In this document: positions 1 through 9,346 of the stretch, in pieces
Layout: each line of letters begins with the position of its first letter
Position numbering within the stretch: position 1 is the stretch's first letter
Assembly (NCBI GenBank): GCA_046727435.1
Contig: JBKPCR010000333.1
Location: 1 to 56,606 of the forward strand
Length of the DNA stretch: 56,606 nucleotides
Source: CAVPRW01 sp046727435 [NCBI: bacterium]
GTDB taxonomy: Bacteria; Tectomicrobia; Entotheonellia; J063
Reading direction: 5' to 3'
Program-made: the position numbers and the translations under genes
Notes under the pieces: model-generated
What the model was told of the DNA's origin: nothing
Seen by the model: the letters and a program-made list of their open reading frames with translations, nothing else
The model's database searches: none

Positions 1-67
1 ATAGTGGGAGTTTCATCATAAATCAAGGGCGTTTCCGCCTCTCTTCTCTACGAGGGCGTGGTTCGAT

Positions 68-1606
68 CTAGGGTTTTTTCAACTGGAGATCCTCATAAGG
101 CCCTGAGTAGGCGAACTGCGGGATTATGCCGAGTCCTGAGACCTCGACTCGCGCCCCTGAGGCGCAGATGAACGCCGGGTCGAAGAGCGGTGCGTACATG
201 ACCTTATCATACATCAGGCGTTGGATCTGATAGAGCAAGTCCGCCCGCTTCTGGCGATCGCGCTTGACTGACTGTTGGGCGAAGAGCGCATCGATGTCGG
301 CGTAACCGCCGTAGGCATAGCTCCCGCCGGTGACCGCAAACGTCTCGATGCGCGTCGCGGCATTACCGAAGGCGCCGCTGACCCCCAAAATGAGGTGGTT
401 CAACTTTTTCTCGCGCCAGGCAGTGAAGAAGGCCGCGCGTTCCATGGTGCGCATTTTCACTTTAATGCCGATGGCTGTCAGGAAATTCGCTATCCCCTCG
501 GCAAAGGGATAAAACGGCGGGTTCGGCGTAATCTCGCCAGCGTCGAAACCGTTTGGGTAGCCCGCCTCCTTGAGTAGTTGCTTGGCCCTGGCGGGATCGT
601 ATGGGTAAGGCTCACGGGGGAACACGAAATCGAAGTCGCGGGGGATGGTGGTACCGGTGACCTTCGAGAGCCCGAGCGTTTCGGCTTCGTTGATCGCCTG
701 CCGATCGATGGCGTAATTCGCCGCCAGTCGGACCCGGCGGTCATGCCAGGGAGACTTGGGATCCCACTGTTCGGTGAAATAGACGAACCACACGGCTGGG
801 GGATAGACGGGCTCTAGCGTCAGGCGGGGATTACGTCGCACCTCCTCGGCCAGCGCCCCGCCGAGGCCAAAGGTGATATCCACTTCCTGACGTTTGAGCA
901 TGGCGACGCGCGTCGTTTCCTCGGGGACACCTTTGAAGACCAGGCGTTTCACCGAGGGCATCTTACGCCAATAGTGTTCATTGGCCTCGAACACCACGCC
1001 GATCCCCGGCTCATGGCTGACGAACTTATAGGGGCCAGCGCCGATGGGATGCTGTTTGAAACCATCGTCGCCCACCTGCTCGACATATTTTTTCGGGACA
1101 ATCCAGCCGGCACCGGTGGCCGGTGTGCCAAAGAAAGTCATAAAATCGGGCCAGGGCTCCTTCAGGTGAAAACGCGCCCGGCGTGGATCGACAATTTCGA
1201 CCTCGCGCACCCGCTCCTTATATTCCCTGGCAGAAGTCCCTTTGTAGCGCAGGAAGCTGAATTTCACGTCCTCGGCGGTGACGGGTTCGCCATTATGGAA
1301 GGTCAGCCCTGGGCGTAGGATGAACTCATAGGTCAGGCCATCAGCGCTTTCCGACCATGACTCCGCCAGGCTGGGAGCCAGGCGGTTATCCGGCATGGGT
1401 TTGACGAGGGCATCGTGCAGGGCATACAGAAACATGAACGGGGTGATGATACCGGGGGTCTCGGCGGGATCGAACCAGGTTGGCGCCAGCGTCACGTGCA
1501 CTCCCCAGGTCACGGTGCCCTCGGGCTTACCCTGCGCTACCGTGCCGGATGCCCACAGCAAGATCAGCACAAGCCACAGCATTGCCGTCACCACCCACTT
1601 GCGCAT
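68..1606 (-). CDS. ABC transporter solute-binding protein, family 5 (peptide/nickel type)
   Basis: This is the periplasmic binding protein of a peptide/nickel-type ABC importer (SBP_bac_5 family); it captures the solute and delivers it to the membrane permeases. About 512 residues, normal for the family. An N-terminal signal peptide (MRKWVV, then a hydrophobic stretch ending near SGTVAQG) is followed by the family features: an NRLAPSLAESW segment, FHNGEPVTAEDVKFS, and AGYPNGFDAG near the C-terminal third. I chose the ATG at 1606 because GGAGGA lies 7 nt upstream; an in-frame start 11 codons earlier would spoil the signal peptide. It lies downstream of a close paralogue on the same strand, 68 bp away, so the two probably share a transcript. 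The permease and ATPase genes are presumably beyond the left edge. The ligand cannot be read from sequence. Confidence 0.93.
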   Translation of the reverse strand: MRKWVVTAMLWLVLILLWASGTVAQGKPEGTVTWGVHVTLAPTWFDPAETPGIITPFMFLYALHDALVKPMPDNRLAPSLAESWSESADGLTYEFILRPGLTFHNGEPVTAEDVKFSFLRYKGTSAREYKERVREVEIVDPRRARFHLKEPWPDFMTFFGTPATGAGWIVPKKYVEQVGDDGFKQHPIGAGPYKFVSHEPGIGVVFEANEHYWRKMPSVKRLVFKGVPEETTRVAMLKRQEVDITFGLGGALAEEVRRNPRLTLEPVYPPAVWFVYFTEQWDPKSPWHDRRVRLAANYAIDRQAINEAETLGLSKVTGTTIPRDFDFVFPREPYPYDPARAKQLLKEAGYPNGFDAGEITPNPPFYPFAEGIANFLTAIGIKVKMRTMERAAFFTAWREKKLNHLILGVSGAFGNAATRIETFAVTGGSYAYGGYADIDALFAQQSVKRDRQKRADLLYQIQRLMYDKVMYAPLFDPAFICASGARVEVSGLGIIPQFAYSGPYEDLQLKKP

Positions 1607-1674
1607 GCGTCTATCCTCCACACGTATGGCTTGAATCAAACGTCCTCATGCGGTGCAGACCAGGTGTGACCACA

Positions 1675-3219
1675 TCATTTCCCCTTCAAGCGCATGTCCT
1701 CGAATGGACCGGTGTAGTAGAACAGGGGGATCTTCCCCAGGCTGGCCTCTTCCACCCGCGGCCCCACGCCCGTGTGCCATACCCAGGCGTATAGCGGCAC
1801 GAACAGGGCTCGGTCATATGCCAGGCGCTGGATGTCGAGGAGCATGGCCTCGCGTTTGGTGACATCGGTCTCGACATCCTGCTTGCGGAATAACTCGTCG
1901 ATGTCCGGATGGTTGACGTACGCATACGTTCCAGTGCTAATGAAATAGTTTTCGATACGCGTCACAGCGTTGCCGAAGCCGCCTGCCCCACAGAAGCCCA
2001 TGCCACGGATCTTCTTCTCCTTCCAGGCTGTGAGCCAGGCGGCACGCTCCATGGTGCGAATCCTGCCCCGAATCCCCACCGCGGCCAGATAGTTGATGGC
2101 CGCCTCCGTCGGGCTGGAATACTGCACGGTCGTGGTTATCTCCCCGGCGTCAAAGCCGTTGGGATAACCCGCTTCTTTGAGCAGCTGTTTGGCGCGCTCG
2201 GGATCATAGGCATACGGCTCCACGGGCAGGGCGAACTCGAACTCTTTCGGAATGATCGAGCCCATCACTGGCGCCGCCCCATAGCTCTCCACGTCGGCAA
2301 TGGTTTTCTTGTCGATGGCATAGTTGGCTGCCAGCCGAATCCTCACATCATGCCAAGGGGACTTCGGATCGGCCTGATCGTGCAAGCAGACCCACTGCAC
2401 CGATTGCCCCCCTGAGGGGATGAGCCGCAGGCGAGGATCGCGTTTGACCTCTTCGCCGATAGCGCCCACCATGAGGTAGGCGATATCCACTTCGCCATTT
2501 TTGAGCTGGGCCAAACGGGTGGATTCATCCGGCACCACCCGCATGACGATGCGCTTGATGTGCGGGACTTTGCGCCAGTACTCTTCAAAGGCCTCCAGGA
2601 CCAGTTCCAGGCCAGCCTTGTGACTCACGAATTTGTATGGGCCGGCGCCGATGGGGTGTTCTGTGAAGCCATCGTCACCCACCTGCTCAAGATAGTTCTT
2701 AGGCACAATCCAGGCCGCACCGGAGGCCGGCGTGGCATAGAACATTAAGAAATCGGGCCAGGGGGTGTACAGACGGAAACGAACATGCTGGGCATCCACT
2801 ACCTCTACCGCCTTGACTTTTTCCTTCAATAACTTGGCTGCAGCCCCTTTGTAGCGCTCGAAGGTAAACTTCACGTCCTCGGCGGTGACCGGTTCGCCGT
2901 TGTGAAACTTGATGCCGGGGCGAAGCGTGAACTCGTAGACCATTTTATCGGCACTCTCCGTATAGGATTCGGCCAGGCTAGGCGTCATGCGCCCCTCGGG
3001 CATGGGCTTAAAGAGCGCATCGTGCAGGCCGTACTGCACCATTTTCGGAGAGATGATGCCGGTATTCAGGCCGGGATCGAACCAGGCCGGGGCCAGCGTC
3101 ACATGCATCGCATAGGTGAGTTCCCCCTCGGGCTTGCTGGCGGCCCTGCCCTCGCCGATCAGACATGCCACGCCAAGCGCCAGGAGAAGCGCAACACTCT
3201 TGATCCATCGCCCAGCCAT
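1675..3219 (-). CDS. ABC transporter solute-binding protein, family 5 (paralogue)
   Basis: Second SBP_bac_5 family periplasmic binding protein, about 514 residues and clearly paralogous to the next gene downstream: both share the LTYAMHVTLAPAWFDP-type start of the mature protein, FHNGEPVTAEDVKF, AGYPNGFDAGEIT and a C-terminal YYTGPFEDMRL-like ending. A signal peptide is visible (AGRWIKSVALLLALGVACL). The start is ATG at 3219, because AGGAGG sits 7 nt upstream; an earlier in-frame ATG (MKTGG) lacks such a site. It is the first gene of the leftward transcription unit, with a candidate promoter about 285 bp upstream. Two binding proteins in series suggest a transporter that accepts more than one ligand, or recent duplication and divergence. 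The substrate is unknown. Confidence 0.93.
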   Translation of the reverse strand: MAGRWIKSVALLLALGVACLIGEGRAASKPEGELTYAMHVTLAPAWFDPGLNTGIISPKMVQYGLHDALFKPMPEGRMTPSLAESYTESADKMVYEFTLRPGIKFHNGEPVTAEDVKFTFERYKGAAAKLLKEKVKAVEVVDAQHVRFRLYTPWPDFLMFYATPASGAAWIVPKNYLEQVGDDGFTEHPIGAGPYKFVSHKAGLELVLEAFEEYWRKVPHIKRIVMRVVPDESTRLAQLKNGEVDIAYLMVGAIGEEVKRDPRLRLIPSGGQSVQWVCLHDQADPKSPWHDVRIRLAANYAIDKKTIADVESYGAAPVMGSIIPKEFEFALPVEPYAYDPERAKQLLKEAGYPNGFDAGEITTTVQYSSPTEAAINYLAAVGIRGRIRTMERAAWLTAWKEKKIRGMGFCGAGGFGNAVTRIENYFISTGTYAYVNHPDIDELFRKQDVETDVTKREAMLLDIQRLAYDRALFVPLYAWVWHTGVGPRVEEASLGKIPLFYYTGPFEDMRLKGK

Positions 3220-3502
3220 GAGTACGCCTCCTGTCTTCATAGGCCATTGCTCCACGCGTGGGGAGCAGCACTAAAGCATCCTGCCATCGGGGGTTGCATT
3301 GCAGAGGAGGTATCCCAACTGGAATGGGGACACCGAATGGTAAAACCGGCGTTGGGGACGTCTAGCAGAGATCTAACTTCTGGTCGTTCCAATGGGCCAC
3401 CGATCACTCCCTGCGCCACTCGGCAGGCCGTGTCTTGCCCCTTCCCAGCTCGGCGGCGGGAGGGGTGCCTCGTAACATGCCGTCAAACTTGAAAATGGGG
3501 GC

Positions 3503-3531
3503 ACTCTACCTAAATGTCCGATGGCTGTCAA
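3503..3531 (-). promoter_or_regulatory. Candidate sigma70 promoter for the binding-protein genes
   Basis: On the minus strand TTGACA (3526-3531) is followed after 17 bp by TAGAGT (3503-3508). The -35 matches the consensus fully and the -10 matches 4 of 6 bases. It would give a leader of roughly 280 nt before the first binding-protein gene. Found by eye only. Confidence 0.45.
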
Positions 3532-3612
3532 GTGTAAATCCAGTCGGGTTGCATCGCGGAGGAATCCGGTGAGTGAGACCCGTGTGCCGCCACCGTCAGG
3601 GGGCCTTCAACC

Positions 3613-3642
3613 TTGACACTGCCCCAGGCCCGCTGATACCAT
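3613..3642 (+). promoter_or_regulatory. Candidate sigma70 promoter for the leuS unit
   Basis: TTGACA (3613-3618), an 18-bp spacer, then TACCAT (3637-3642). The -35 is perfect and the -10 is weak. It lies about 90 bp upstream of the small gene that precedes leuS. Confidence 0.4.
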
Positions 3643-3728
3643 GACAGACCCATTTCATGGAGGCGAAAGGGGTGCGACACTGCGACATGATCGACAGCCT
3701 GGCAGTCGAACGGAGGAGGACCGCTTCT

Positions 3729-4133
3729 ATGGTGCAGCCAACGTATGATGATGCTAATCTGCTGCTGCGCTTGTACGAAATTCGCCGCGAGGACAAGCTG
3801 CGGCAGGCCCGTCAGTGGTTTTTATTCGAGTTCACACCGGGGGACTGGAAGCAGATCCGGGAGACGTTTTTCACCGGTTCGGAGCAGGACAACTACCTAC
3901 GGATGGTGGTGAGCTACTGGGATATGGCCTGTGCCCTGGTGAAGCAGGGTGTGCTCAATAAAGACCTCTTCTATACCACGAACGGGGAATATCTGGCCGT
4001 GTGGAATAAGACCAAGCCCTGGGTGGCAGGGGTGCGTGAGGAATTCAAGAATCCTTTTATGCTCCGGAACCTGGAGGAAATCGCTGAAGATACCATGCAG
4101 TGGCGTACACGGCAAATCGACAAAACTCAATAG
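3729..4133 (+). CDS. Conserved-looking hypothetical protein upstream of leuS
   Basis: A soluble protein of about 134 residues that I cannot assign to a named family. The sequence is rich in aromatic and charged residues (LYEIRREDKLRQARQW, DNYLRMVVSYWDMAC), is probably mostly helical, and has no signal peptide or membrane segment. The ATG at 3729 is preferred because GGAGGAGG lies just upstream (about 3714-3721); an earlier in-frame start at 3657 would add 24 residues of poor character. It ends 27 bp before leuS and is probably co-transcribed with it. Good codon usage and a strong ribosome binding site support a real gene. The pairing with leuS suggests a housekeeping role but proves nothing. 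Confidence 0.75.
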   Translation: MVQPTYDDANLLLRLYEIRREDKLRQARQWFLFEFTPGDWKQIRETFFTGSEQDNYLRMVVSYWDMACALVKQGVLNKDLFYTTNGEYLAVWNKTKPWVAGVREEFKNPFMLRNLEEIAEDTMQWRTRQIDKTQ

Positions 4134-4160
4134 CTTTGTAGGGTGGGGGACATCGGGGTC

Positions 4161-6746
4161 ATGGAAGAACGTTATCCCTTTCAAACCATTGAACCCAAGT
4201 GGCAAGAACACTGGGAGGCGGAGCACATTTTCGAGGTCCATGAGAAAACAGAGCAGCCAAAGTTTTATCTCCTCGAGATGCTCCCGTATCCATCTGGACG
4301 TATCCATATGGGACATGTGCGCAATTACTCCATCGGCGATGTCCTGGCGCGGTTCCTGCGGATGCGCGGCGACAATGTCCTCCACCCGATGGGCTGGGAT
4401 GCGTTCGGCCTACCCGCTGAAAATGCCGCCATCGAAAACCGCGTCCATCCCGCCCGATGGACCTATGCCAACATTGCGGAGATGAAGACCCAACTTAAAC
4501 GCATGGGCTTCAGCTATGATTGGACGCGGGAGATCGCCAGTTGCGACCCGGAGTATTACATCTGGAATCAATGGATGTTTCTGAAAATGTGGGAGCGCGG
4601 CCTGGCGTACCGCAAGCAGTCGCTGGTCAACTGGTGCGATTCGTGCTTGACGGTGCTCGCCAATGAACAAGTCGAAGAAGGCGTGTGCTGGCGTTGCGGC
4701 TCGCCAGTGACACAGAAAGAACTGGAGCAGTGGTTCCTGCGCATTACCGCCTATGCCGATGAGCTGCTTGAAGGCTGCGACCGCATTGCCGCGGGTTGGC
4801 CCGAGCGCGTACTGACCATGCAGCGCAACTGGATTGGCCGCAGTACCGGTGTCGAGGTGGATTTTCCGGTGGTGGACGGCGACGCACCGATCCGCATCTT
4901 CACGACCCGTCAAGATACATTATACGGTGCGACGTTCGTAGTGTTGGCTCCCGAGCACCCGCTGGTCCGCCCGCTCATCGTCGGCCTGCCCCAGGAGGGA
5001 GAGGTGCTGACCTTTGTGGAACAGACCGCCCGCATGGATCGGATCGCCCGCACCGCTGTCACCACGGAAAAGCTCGGCGTCTTCACCGGCCGCCACGCCA
5101 TCAACCCCCTAACCCAGGAGTCGATTCCCATCTGGGTCGCCAATTTCGTCCTGATGGACTATGGCACAGGCGCCATCATGGCGGTGCCGGCACACGATCA
5201 GCGCGACTTCGAGTTCGCCAAGAAATATGGTTTGCCGATCCGGGTGGTGATCCAGCCTTTCGACCGGACACTGGACGCCAACACGATGACCGAGGCATAT
5301 GTTGACGAGGGGCGAATGGTCGACTCCGGTGCTTTCACAGGGCTCGAAAGTCCTGAAGGACGTAATCGAGTCGACGATTATCTTGAAAATCAATCTCTTG
5401 GATGGAGAACCATCAATTTTCGCATTAAGGATTGGGGCATATCTAGGCAGCGCTATTGGGGAACTCCTATCCCCATGATTCATTGCCCCCGTTGCGGGAT
5501 CGTTCCCGTCCCCTATGAGGACCTGCCCGTCGTACTGCCGCTGGAGCTGCAATTCGAGTATGGGGCGCGCTCTCCGTTGGCTGAAGCACCGTCCTTCTAT
5601 GCCGTCCTTTGTCCTCGCTGTCAGCAACCTGCGCGGCGCGAGACCGACACCATGGATACGTTCGTTGATTCCTCATGGTACTTCGAGCGTTACACCTCGC
5701 CCCGTGCGCAGGATGGCCCATTTGATGTGCACGCCGTGGACTACTGGATGCCCGTAGACCTCTACATTGGCGGCATCGAGCATGCTGTGCTGCACCTCCT
5801 GTATGCGCGGTTCTGGACCAAGGTGCTGCGTGATCTGGGGCTAATGAAGTATGATGAACCCTTCACGCGGCTGCTAACGCAGGGCATGGTATGCATGGAA
5901 ACCTTGTGGTGCCCGCAACATGAGTGGCGTTTTCCCACCCAAGTGCGGAACGGCACGTGTGTCGAGTGCGGCCGGGTAGTGACCATCGGCCGCATGGAGA
6001 AGATGTCGAAATCCAAACACAATGTCGTCGACCCGGACGAGATGATTCACAAATATGGGGCCGATACGACGCGGTTGTTCATCCTCTTTGCCGCCCCTCC
6101 AGAGCGTGATCTCGATTGGAACGACCAGGGTGTGGAGGGCTGCTACCGCTTCCTGAATCGGGTGTGGCGTATGGTGCGGCGTATCGTCGTGCACACCACT
6201 AACCTGGCGCGCGATTCGACCTCACCGCGCCCGGCTTCAGGCGCAGCATTAGCCTTGCGCCGCAAGACACATCAGACGATTCGCAAGGTGACAGAGGATA
6301 TCCAGGATCGCCTGCACTTCAACACCGCGGTAGCAGCCATCATGGAATTGATCAATGTGCTTTACCAGTTTGCTGTGGAGGAGGAGCAGGATGTACCGAC
6401 CCAACATGCCTTACGGGAGGCCGCCGAGACCACGACCTTGCTCCTCTCGCCATTCACCCCCCACATCGCCGAAGAGCTGTGGCAGCAGCTTGGCCATCAC
6501 GACAGCATTTTGCGCCAGCCGTGGCCGTCCTATGATCCGATGTTGACGCAAGAGGAGGAGGTCACTGTCGTCATCCAGGTCAACGGCCGGGTGCGCAGCC
6601 GCCTCATGGCACCGGCGTCGATTGCCGAGGACGACCTGCGGGAAGCGGCGTTGCGTCATGAGCGAATTCAGGAGTGGATTGCCGGGAAGGCGATCCGTAA
6701 GGTCATTATCGTCCCACAGAAGCTCGTCAATATTGTTGTCGCCTGA
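4161..6746 (+). CDS. leuS: Leucyl-tRNA synthetase
   Basis: Class I aminoacyl-tRNA synthetase that charges tRNA-Leu with leucine in the cytoplasm. About 861 residues, the usual bacterial length. The HIGH-type motif is HMGH at residues 49-52 and the KMSKS loop is at 614-618. The CP1 editing domain is present, with [13 protein letters not shown] and [17 protein letters not shown]. Zinc-type cysteine pairs occur (WCDSC, WRCG). The start at 4161 (MEERYPFQ) matches the family; a GTG six codons earlier is possible. Residues encoded at about 5345-5485 use codons (AGA, ATA, AGG, CTT, TCT) that are rare in the rest of the gene, although the protein motif stays intact. The gene precedes lptE and holA, an order common in diderms. 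Confidence 0.98.
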   Translation: MEERYPFQTIEPKWQEHWEAEHIFEVHEKTEQPKFYLLEMLPYPSGRIHMGHVRNYSIGDVLARFLRMRGDNVLHPMGWDAFGLPAENAAIENRVHPARWTYANIAEMKTQLKRMGFSYDWTREIASCDPEYYIWNQWMFLKMWERGLAYRKQSLVNWCDSCLTVLANEQVEEGVCWRCGSPVTQKELEQWFLRITAYADELLEGCDRIAAGWPERVLTMQRNWIGRSTGVEVDFPVVDGDAPIRIFTTRQDTLYGATFVVLAPEHPLVRPLIVGLPQEGEVLTFVEQTARMDRIARTAVTTEKLGVFTGRHAINPLTQESIPIWVANFVLMDYGTGAIMAVPAHDQRDFEFAKKYGLPIRVVIQPFDRTLDANTMTEAYVDEGRMVDSGAFTGLESPEGRNRVDDYLENQSLGWRTINFRIKDWGISRQRYWGTPIPMIHCPRCGIVPVPYEDLPVVLPLELQFEYGARSPLAEAPSFYAVLCPRCQQPARRETDTMDTFVDSSWYFERYTSPRAQDGPFDVHAVDYWMPVDLYIGGIEHAVLHLLYARFWTKVLRDLGLMKYDEPFTRLLTQGMVCMETLWCPQHEWRFPTQVRNGTCVECGRVVTIGRMEKMSKSKHNVVDPDEMIHKYGADTTRLFILFAAPPERDLDWNDQGVEGCYRFLNRVWRMVRRIVVHTTNLARDSTSPRPASGAALALRRKTHQTIRKVTEDIQDRLHFNTAVAAIMELINVLYQFAVEEEQDVPTQHALREAAETTTLLLSPFTPHIAEELWQQLGHHDSILRQPWPSYDPMLTQEEEVTVVIQVNGRVRSRLMAPASIAEDDLREAALRHERIQEWIAGKAIRKVIIVPQKLVNIVVA

Positions 6747-6870
6747 ATGCCTCCCACGCCCCTTCCGCCTTGCCAGGGGGGGGCGGGGGTGACCGAGGAC
6801 ACGACTGGTACGACCATCGCATCAGTTATCGCTCAGGGCGCAGTCGCCTTGTCAGGGGCTGCTTGTTCTC

Positions 6871-7350
6871 TTGGTAGTTGTCCTGGCCGGCTGCGGTTAC
6901 CAACTCAGCGGGCGCGCCGGGACGATTCCGGGGAATCTGCAGAGCCTCTCCGTCCCGATGTTCACTAATGTTACCACCGTCCCCGGCCTCGAGCAATTGA
7001 TCACAAGGGCGGTGCGCACGCAATTACAACGGGATGGACGAGTGCGTTTAGGCACAGACGCCAGCTCGGCGGCGCAGCTCCGCGGCGAAGTCACGCACTA
7101 TGGATTATTGCTCCTGGCCACCGATCCTAGCGATTTCGCCCTGGAGTATCGCATTGAGGTGGAAGTACATGTCACGGTCGAAGACCTCCGACAGCGTCAG
7201 ACGCTTCTGGACCACAAACTGGCCGTCACCATCGACTATGTCGTGTCATCGCAGGTGGTGCCGAACGAAATCGCTCGTGAACGGGCCATGCTGGCAGCGG
7301 CGCGCGAGGCTGGCGATCGTGTCGTCAGCCTCCTGCTCGATCGGTTTTAA
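6871..7350 (+). CDS. lptE: LPS-assembly lipoprotein LptE (start codon uncertain)
   Basis: LptE is the outer-membrane lipoprotein that plugs the LptD barrel and helps insert LPS. The protein begins with a hydrophobic run and lipobox VVVLAGC followed by GYQLSGRAGTIPGNLQSL, typical of LptE, and ends at a normal length (about 159 residues from the TTG at 6871). Gene order leuS-lptE-holA supports the call. The start is a problem: a TTG at 6871 leaves only seven residues before the lipobox cysteine, while the preceding in-frame codons (CAGGGGCTGCTTGTTCTC) extend the hydrophobic core. No ATG or GTG exists in frame after the TGA at 6790-6792. A CTG start (6805 or 6859) or an error in the G-run near 6776-6789 could explain this. 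Confidence 0.85.
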   Translation: MVVVLAGCGYQLSGRAGTIPGNLQSLSVPMFTNVTTVPGLEQLITRAVRTQLQRDGRVRLGTDASSAAQLRGEVTHYGLLLLATDPSDFALEYRIEVEVHVTVEDLRQRQTLLDHKLAVTIDYVVSSQVVPNEIARERAMLAAAREAGDRVVSLLLDRF

Positions 7351-7483
7351 TGAGAGGTGCCGGTCACAGACAGTAGAGGGCTCCTGTCGGGGTGAGGGCT
7401 GCTCCCGCGGCGTTTCACCCCGCGGCATGAGCGGCGAAGCGTGCGCATAAACCGGTCACCGGTCACGTCAAGGGGAGGCACGG

Positions 7484-8500
7484 ATGGAACCTCGGGAGCT
7501 CGAGCGCCGCTTGAAACGGAACGAATTGGCCCCCGTGGTCTTCCTCTGGGGCGAAGAGTCCTGGTTGGTCGACGAAACCATCGGCCAGATCGAGGCGGTT
7601 GCCCTCGACCCTGCGGCGCGAGAATTTAATCGCGAGGTGTTTTATGGCGATGAGGCCGAGGCGCAGGCGGTCGTCACCGCGGCGCAAACCCTGCCATGGC
7701 TGGGATTGCAGCGTCTAGTGCTGGTGAGAGGGGCCGACGCCATGCCCCGTTCTGCCGATCCACCTCTGATGGCATACTGCAAGCAGCCTTCGCCCAGCAC
7801 CTGCTTAATCTTCACGGCGCAACGCGCGGAGGCGAGCCGGCCGCTCTTTGCCTCCCTCTTAAAGCTGCCCTGGGCCGTGCGCTTCCGGCGACTTCTACCA
7901 CGTGAATTATCCACCTGGATTGAACAGCGCATCGTAGCCAGCGGCTGCCGCATTACTGCGGATGCGGTGGCCGCTCTGATAGAAACGGTGGGGAACGACC
8001 TACGACTATTGGCGAACGAGATCGACAAGCTTGTGACCTTTGTTGGGTCTGAGCCAGCCATTGAGGTCGAAAGTCTGACCGCCCTGACGGATGATATACG
8101 GGAGATGTCAGCCTTTGAATTGGCACGCCTCCTCAGCGCGGGGGACCTGGCTGAAGCCTTGCGGGCCTGGGGCAAGTTCGCCTCCAGTGGAGAGTATCCC
8201 GGGCTGGCGCTCGGTGCAATCCTCCACCACGTGCGTCAGCTCTGGCGCATCAAGTTGGCGAAGCCTGCCAGCGCCTCTCCAGAACGCCTGGCACGCGAGC
8301 TCAACCTCCCGGCCTTTACCGTCCGTCGGCTCAGCGCCCAGGCGGCTGCCATCGAGCCCGACCGGCTTCGTCAATGGCTGGAAGCACTCTTGGAAGCCGA
8401 CCAGACGCTCAAGCGCTCTGGTCTGCCACCGCAAGCGGTTTTTGAGAGGCTGATTCTACGTTTCTGTGTGAGGAAAGGTGGGGTTCATGCTCCCGCATGA
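7484..8500 (+). CDS. holA: DNA polymerase III delta subunit
   Basis: HolA is the clamp-loader delta subunit that opens the beta clamp during loading in replication. About 338 residues, matching the family. The N-terminal part has the characteristic VVFLWGEESWLVDETI, followed by VLVRGADAM and a C-terminal helical region with LANEIDKL. A GGGGAGG ribosome binding site precedes the ATG at 7484. The gene follows lptE by 133 bp. Its last 16 bp overlap the end of the oppositely directed rpsT. Confidence 0.95.
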   Translation: MEPRELERRLKRNELAPVVFLWGEESWLVDETIGQIEAVALDPAAREFNREVFYGDEAEAQAVVTAAQTLPWLGLQRLVLVRGADAMPRSADPPLMAYCKQPSPSTCLIFTAQRAEASRPLFASLLKLPWAVRFRRLLPRELSTWIEQRIVASGCRITADAVAALIETVGNDLRLLANEIDKLVTFVGSEPAIEVESLTALTDDIREMSAFELARLLSAGDLAEALRAWGKFASSGEYPGLALGAILHHVRQLWRIKLAKPASASPERLARELNLPAFTVRRLSAQAAAIEPDRLRQWLEALLEADQTLKRSGLPPQAVFERLILRFCVRKGGVHAPA

Positions 8501-8760
8501 AGGGCATAGACTTTGCGGCTCAGCGCGGCTTTCTTGCGGGCGGCCTTGTTCGGATGAATCACCCCTTTCCCAGCAGCTTTATCGAGTGCAGACACGGCCT
8601 TGCGGAGCGTGGTCTCCGCATTCGTGGTGTCTTTGCGCTCCACCAGGGTTTCCACACGCTTCGCGTACGTTTTAAGGGCCGATTTCACCGACACATTGCG
8701 CAGATGTCGTCTTTCCTCCTGCCGCATCCGCTTCATCGCCGATTTGTGGCGTTTGGCCAT
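8485..8760 (-). CDS. rpsT: 30S ribosomal protein S20
   Basis: S20 is a small basic protein binding 16S rRNA in the 30S subunit. It has 91 residues, is lysine and arginine rich and largely helical, with the family signature MAKRHKSAMKRMRQEERR at the start and NKAARKKAALSRK near the end. It is encoded convergently with holA, the two stop regions overlapping by 16 bp (8485-8500). A strong promoter lies about 110 bp upstream on the same strand. Confidence 0.97.
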   Translation of the reverse strand: MAKRHKSAMKRMRQEERRHLRNVSVKSALKTYAKRVETLVERKDTTNAETTLRKAVSALDKAAGKGVIHPNKAARKKAALSRKVYALHAGA

Positions 8761-8870
8761 ACTCTCTCTCCTTCATCGCTTGCCAATCACGGGATGGTGC
8801 GTCTTAAACCGCTTTTCGGGCGCCTCGGAGTGCAGCCAGCTGGCCGCCACTCGGTGAGTCAAACGGGTGC

Positions 8871-8899
8871 AATATACTAAACCAGCATCGAGGCGTCAA
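8871..8899 (-). promoter_or_regulatory. Strong candidate promoter for rpsT
   Basis: Minus strand TTGACG (8894-8899), 17-bp spacer, TATATT (8871-8876): 5 of 6 matches in each hexamer. The position and strength fit a ribosomal protein gene. Confidence 0.65.
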
Positions 8900-9346
8900 G
8901 AGGCGGGCCCGAGGTGAGGCGGATGACATGCCTGGCCCCCAAAAGACATGAGCACGCGCATGGGAGGCGCTCATGCCGCTGGCAACTAAGGGCACGGGGG
9001 CTGCCCTGGTATGCTCTACCGTCAACCGGTGTGCCTATGCTGGATTGAAAGTTATAGTCGCCGTGTTTTAAGCGTTGCAGGACACAACGAGCCCTGTTAG
9101 AATTGGCGTCTGGGCAAGCGTGCTGAACGGCAGCTTCAACATGGCTGTGAGGCGACCGCTCCAGCATGGCGGTTTGGCCCTGGCCACATCACTAGCAGTA
9201 GCCTCCTAGCTTGGGTTGCAGGGGCATAGGGCTGGTTAGGGTGGCTTGCTACAGGGAGTTGGTGTTGATGTCGGATGGAGCAGAAGGGCAGTTTCTCGTG
9301 GTTGCCGTCCGACATCGACTGGCCTGCGGGCCGGGGGGGAGGGGAG
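8900..9346. other. Intergenic region upstream of the Xer recombinase gene
   Basis: About 450 bp with no supported coding sequence. It contains a moderate plus-strand promoter candidate (9075-9103) far upstream of the recombinase start. I see no tRNA or clear hairpin terminator. A short untranslated RNA from that promoter is conceivable but unsupported. Confidence 0.5.
9075..9103 (+). promoter_or_regulatory. Weak candidate promoter
   Basis: TTGCAG (9075-9080), 17-bp spacer, TAGAAT (9098-9103). The -10 is good (5 of 6) and the -35 poor (3 of 6). It lies about 240 bp upstream of the Xer recombinase start. Confidence 0.3.

Larger units (their letters stand above)
3220..3728. other. Intergenic region between divergent transcription units
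   Basis: About 500 bp without a supported gene. It separates the leftward binding-protein genes from the rightward unknown gene and leuS. Apart from one candidate promoter in each direction I see no tRNA, no repeat and no recognisable riboswitch. The long leftward leader has no coding signal I trust. Confidence 0.6.

Noticed and set aside
1-3219. Idea that the binding proteins at the left edge and the permease at the right edge form one transporter
   Set aside because: They are over 50 kb apart and separated by unrelated core genes, so a direct operon link is not supported.
3350-3460. Segment in the leader of the binding-protein genes with tRNA-like wording (minus strand GCCGAGTGGCGCAGGGAG)
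   Set aside because: No acceptor stem, no T-loop sequence and no anticodon arm could be found around it, so it is chance similarity.
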